Of a stretch of DNA of 64,000 bases, positions 60,454 to 64,000 are shown piece by piece. Source of the DNA: an uncultured Pelagibacteraceae bacterium (GTDB lineage Bacteria > Pseudomonadota > Alphaproteobacteria > Pelagibacterales > Pelagibacteraceae); contig CACJOA010000002.1 in the NCBI GenBank assembly GCA_902594915.1, positions 1 to 64,000 on the forward strand, given 5' to 3'. The number at the start of each line of letters is the position of its first letter. The stretch's first letter is position 1. The notes below the pieces were generated by a model. The model saw only the letters and a list, made by a program, of their open reading frames with translations. It made no database searches and was not told where the DNA came from. A program made the position numbers and the translations under genes.

Positions 60454-61079
60454 TATATTTCAATAAAATTTTTTATAATTTTTAATCCAATTGCATCACT
60501 TTTCTCAGGATGAAATTGTGTTCCAAAAATATTTTCCTTTTCAACAGAGCAAACGATTTTAGATGAATAGTCTGTTGTTGCTGAAATTGTATTTACATCA
60601 TTCGGGATAAATTCATAACTATGAACAAAATACATATGAGAATTATTTTTAATATCTTTAAAAATTTTACTATCTCTAATAATCTCAATTTGATTCCAAC
60701 CAATGTGAGGTAATTTGTATTTGCCTTTTTGGTTATCTATTTTTGTTACTTTCCCTGGTATCCAACCTAAACCTTTTGTTTCTATTTCCTCGAAACCAAT
60801 ATCTGCAAACATTTGTAATCCTACACAAATTCCAAGTAGAGGTTTTTTTTTATCAATTGCAAACTCATTTAAGGTATCGACTAGACCATTAATACTTTTT
60901 AAAGAATCCACACAACTTTTAAATGAACCTTGGCCTGGTAAAACTAATTTATCACTTGATTTAATTTTATTTAAATCAGAGGTTACAGAAATATTAACTT
61001 TTTCTTTTGCAACTGCCTCAAAAGAATTTATCACTGAACTTATATTGCCCGATTTATAATCAACAATTGTAACATTCAT
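60453..61079 (-). CDS. hisH: Imidazole glycerol phosphate synthase subunit HisH
   Basis: VDYKSGNISSV, LPGQGSFKSC, GICVGLQMFA, GTQFHPEKS. Confidence 0.96.
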   Translation of the reverse strand: MNVTIVDYKSGNISSVINSFEAVAKEKVNISVTSDLNKIKSSDKLVLPGQGSFKSCVDSLKSINGLVDTLNEFAIDKKKPLLGICVGLQMFADIGFEEIETKGLGWIPGKVTKIDNQKGKYKLPHIGWNQIEIIRDSKIFKDIKNNSHMYFVHSYEFIPNDVNTISATTDYSSKIVCSVEKENIFGTQFHPEKSDAIGLKIIKNFIEI

Positions 61080-61084
61080 TAAAC

Positions 61085-61675
61085 TTACAAAGAACCTTTG
61101 GTAGATGGAATAGATTTTTTATTTCTTGGATCCATTTCTAAAGCAGTTCTTAAAGATCTTGCCAATCCTTTATAACAAGACTCGATTATATGGTGACTAT
61201 TATCACCGTAAATATTTTCAATATGTAAAGTAATACCAGCAGATTGGGAAAATGCTTGAAACCATTCTTTAAAAAGTTCTGTATCCATTTCTCCAAGTTT
61301 TTCAACTTTAAGATTTACTTTCCAAATCAAATATGGTCTGTTTGAAACATCTATAGCTACGCGTGTCAATGTTTCGTCCATAGGAATAATTGAGTGCGCA
61401 TATCTTCTTATTCCAACAAATTTTTTCGATGCTTTTTTTAGTGCTTCTCCAATTGCAATTCCAGTATCTTCAGTCGTATGATGTAAGTCAATATTTGTAT
61501 CACCCTTAGCTTTAATATTCATATCTATTGAGGAGTGCTTAGAAAGCTGTTCTAACATATGATTTAAAAAACCTATGCCTGTATCAATTTTATATTTACC
61601 ATTACCATCAATATTTAGATCAACACTTATACTGGTCTCTTTGGTTTTCCTGCTTATTTTACCTTTACGTTTCAT
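61085..61675 (-). CDS. hisB: Imidazoleglycerol-phosphate dehydratase
   Basis: [41 protein letters not shown]. Confidence 0.97.
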   Translation of the reverse strand: MKRKGKISRKTKETSISVDLNIDGNGKYKIDTGIGFLNHMLEQLSKHSSIDMNIKAKGDTNIDLHHTTEDTGIAIGEALKKASKKFVGIRRYAHSIIPMDETLTRVAIDVSNRPYLIWKVNLKVEKLGEMDTELFKEWFQAFSQSAGITLHIENIYGDNSHHIIESCYKGLARSLRTALEMDPRNKKSIPSTKGSL

Positions 61676-61731
61676 TAGTTAAGAGAGGTATACATATATT
61701 ATTCAAATATGGCAATAATACTAAACTTGGC

Positions 61732-61759
61732 CTTGAAGTATCAATTTTAATATCCATTT
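61732..61759 (+). promoter_or_regulatory. Putative heat-shock (sigma32-like) promoter of hslVU
   Basis: CTTGAAG near 61732 and TCCATTT near 61753, about 15 nt apart, just upstream of hslV ATG. Confidence 0.35.
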
Positions 61760-61766
61760 AATACCT

Positions 61767-62282
61767 ATGACAACAATAGTCTTAGTTAGAAAAAATAATG
61801 ATGTAGTAGTAGCTGGTGATGGCCAAGTTAGTATGGGGAATACTGTCGTTAAAAGTACAGCTTCAAAAGTAAGAAGAATTGAAAAAAGAAATGTCGTTGC
61901 TGGTTTTGCTGGTTCCACCGCTGATGCTTTAACATTATTTGAAAGACTAGAGGCTAAAATTGAAAAACACGCAGGAAATTTATCAAGAGCAGCTGTAGAA
62001 TTAGCTAAAGATTGGAGAACGGACAAATATTTAAGAAGACTAGAGGCGCTTATGGCAATTGGTGATAAAGAAAATAGTTATATAATTTCTGGAACGGGTG
62101 ATGTCCTAGAGCCTGAAGGTGACATAATAGGAATTGGTTCAGGCGGAAATTATGCTTTGGCTGCTGGTAAAGTTTTAATGGATACTAATATGAGTGCAGA
62201 AGAGGTTGCTAAAAAAGCCATAAAGGTAGCCTCTGAGATTTGTGTGTTTACAAATGATAATATTAAAACAGAAAAAATATAA
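61767..62282 (+). CDS. hslV: ATP-dependent protease subunit HslV
   Basis: [37 protein letters not shown]. Confidence 0.97.
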   Translation: MTTIVLVRKNNDVVVAGDGQVSMGNTVVKSTASKVRRIEKRNVVAGFAGSTADALTLFERLEAKIEKHAGNLSRAAVELAKDWRTDKYLRRLEALMAIGDKENSYIISGTGDVLEPEGDIIGIGSGGNYALAAGKVLMDTNMSAEEVAKKAIKVASEICVFTNDNIKTEKI

Positions 62283-63655
62283 TGAAAAAATCTAATGTAA
62301 CTCCTCTTGTACCAAAAGATAAAGATAATACAGAAACTAGTTCCTTGGTAAGCTCCTTGTCACCAAGAGAAATAGTTTCAGAGTTAGATCGATTTGTTGT
62401 AGGTCAAAATAAAGCAAAAAAAGCTGTAGCGGTAGCACTTAGAAATAGATGGAGAAGACAAGCTCTTAAAGGAGAAATGAAAAATGAAGTTTTACCAAAA
62501 AATATTCTTATGATTGGACCAACTGGAGTTGGAAAAACTGAAATATCTAGAAGATTATCAAAACTTGCTGAAGCACCATTTGTAAAAGTAGAGGCAACAA
62601 GATTCACAGAAGTTGGATATGTTGGAAGAGATGTTGAACAAATTGTTAGAGATTTAATAGAGATAGCAATTTCAATGGAAAAAGTTAAAAAAAGAAAAGA
62701 AGTTAGAGCACAAGCACAAAAACTTGCTGAAGAGAAAGTTTTAGATGCTTTAGTTGGAAAAAAAGCAAGCGCGGCAACTAGAGAAAGTTTTAGGCAAAGA
62801 CTAAGAAACGGTGATTTAGATGACAATGAAATCGAGATCGCAATAAGTAATACAGGAACTAATAGTACCTCCTTCGAAATACCAGGAATGCCTGGAGCAA
62901 ATGTTGGTATGATTAATATTGGAGAAATGCTTGGTAAATCAATGGGAAAGCAAGAGAAAAAGAAAAAAATGAGTGTAAAAGAATCTCATGAAATTTTATT
63001 AAATGATGAGTCAGATAAACTCATTGAACAAGACAAAATAATTAAAGCTGCAAAAATTTCTACAGAAAACAACGGTATTGTTTTTTTAGATGAAATAGAC
63101 AAAATTTCGGGAAGGACTGATAGAGTTGGTGGAGACGTTTCAAGAGAAGGTGTACAAAGAGATTTACTACCTTTGATAGAAGGAACTACAGTTAATACGA
63201 AATATGGACCAATAAAAACAGACCATATTTTATTTATAGCATCAGGCGCTTTTCAATTGGCAAAACCCTCAGACCTACTTCCTGAATTACAAGGGAGATT
63301 GCCTATAAGAGTAGAGTTAGAAGCATTGACTAGTGATGATTTTAAAAGAATTTTAAAAGAGCCAGATTTTAGTTTAATAAAGCAATACGTTGCTTTATTA
63401 AAAACTGAAAATGTAGATCTTGAATTTTCAGAAGATGGTATCGATGCAATTGCCAATATTGCTTCAGAGGTTAATTCTACAGTAGAAAATATTGGAGCAC
63501 GAAGATTGCACACAATAATAGAAAAAATTTTAGATGAGATAAGCTTTACTGCGACTGACAGATCTGGTGAAAAAGTAGTTATTAACAAGGAATATATTAA
63601 TAAAAATCTAGATAACTTGATAAAAGATTCGGATTTATCAAAATTTATTTTGTAA
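62282..63655 (+). CDS. hslU: ATP-dependent protease ATPase subunit HslU
   Basis: [50 protein letters not shown]. Confidence 0.97.
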   Translation: MKKSNVTPLVPKDKDNTETSSLVSSLSPREIVSELDRFVVGQNKAKKAVAVALRNRWRRQALKGEMKNEVLPKNILMIGPTGVGKTEISRRLSKLAEAPFVKVEATRFTEVGYVGRDVEQIVRDLIEIAISMEKVKKRKEVRAQAQKLAEEKVLDALVGKKASAATRESFRQRLRNGDLDDNEIEIAISNTGTNSTSFEIPGMPGANVGMINIGEMLGKSMGKQEKKKKMSVKESHEILLNDESDKLIEQDKIIKAAKISTENNGIVFLDEIDKISGRTDRVGGDVSREGVQRDLLPLIEGTTVNTKYGPIKTDHILFIASGAFQLAKPSDLLPELQGRLPIRVELEALTSDDFKRILKEPDFSLIKQYVALLKTENVDLEFSEDGIDAIANIASEVNSTVENIGARRLHTIIEKILDEISFTATDRSGEKVVINKEYINKNLDNLIKDSDLSKFIL

Positions 63656-63666
63656 TGCTACAAAAA

Positions 63667-64000
63667 TTACAAATACCCTAATTCTTTCATTTCTCTTGAA
63701 AAAACGATCTCAACTTCATCTTTAATACTTTTCTCAAGACTTTTCTCCCATTTGTTATCTGGACCCAAATTAAAAAAATTAATTTTATCACCATTTTTTT
63801 TTGTTTTAGCCTCTGAAAAACCAAATTCGTTTTCTAATTTTTTCAATCTTTCAAAACTTGTTGTTTCTATTGATTTTTTTATTTTACTTCTATTAATTTC
63901 AAATTCAGATTTGGATAACTTCTTGATAAAATTTAATACATTTTCAAAAACATTTTCAGTATTTTTGACAAGATCCTCATATTTTACCAATAAGTACTTA
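63667..64000 (-). CDS. Sulfotransferase-family C-terminal fragment, runs off the window edge
   Basis: Frame stays open to position 64000 (..KYLLVKYEDLVKNTENVFENVLNFI); FFNLGPDNKWEKSLEKSIKDEVEIVFSREMKELGY. Confidence 0.7.
   Translation of the reverse strand, partial: KYLLVKYEDLVKNTENVFENVLNFIKKLSKSEFEINRSKIKKSIETTSFERLKKLENEFGFSEAKTKKNGDKINFFNLGPDNKWEKSLEKSIKDEVEIVFSREMKELGYL

Noticed and set aside
62404-62826. 140-aa minus-strand ORF inside hslU
   Set aside because: Shadow ORF antisense to hslU; Ser/Phe/Leu-rich complement of Lys/Glu codons
1-64000. CRISPR array, prophage, transposon or integron
   Set aside because: No regularly spaced direct repeats, transposase/integrase signatures or att-like duplications recognised; the tRNA-Gly has no integrase beside it

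Overview
This 64 kb window is AT-rich, gene-dense chromosomal DNA. Gene content, gene order and lysine/asparagine-rich proteins fit a streamlined marine alphaproteobacterium, most like Pelagibacterales/SAR11; this is an inference with no search run. I see no CRISPR array, transposase, integrase or rRNA operon. Most of the window is core housekeeping: rpsP/ffh, dapF/ftsY, ccmC-H, argG, folD, hemCD, tsaD, rpe, purH, ftsK/lolA, a his cluster and hslVU. There is one tRNA-Gly(GCC). The accessory content is: (i) a 2-hydroxy/2-oxo-acid catabolic cluster with a TRAP transporter, about 5.9-16.6 kb; (ii) a photolyase/cryptochrome neighbourhood, about 26.4-36.6 kb, with one domain-order-inverted FAD protein and one Fe-S-type photolyase relative that seems to lack Fe-S ligand cysteines; (iii) an acetyl-CoA synthetase with an extreme poly-lysine N-terminus near a Na+/solute symporter carrying an EF-hand-like loop; (iv) a his cluster interrupted by a tiny lipoprotein and a methyltransferase; (v) a structured leader candidate upstream of ffh. 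Three short genes absent from the ORF track were found by reading the sequence (5907..6083 -, 31782..31913 -, 60319..60453 -). Functional calls come from motif recognition, not database searches.
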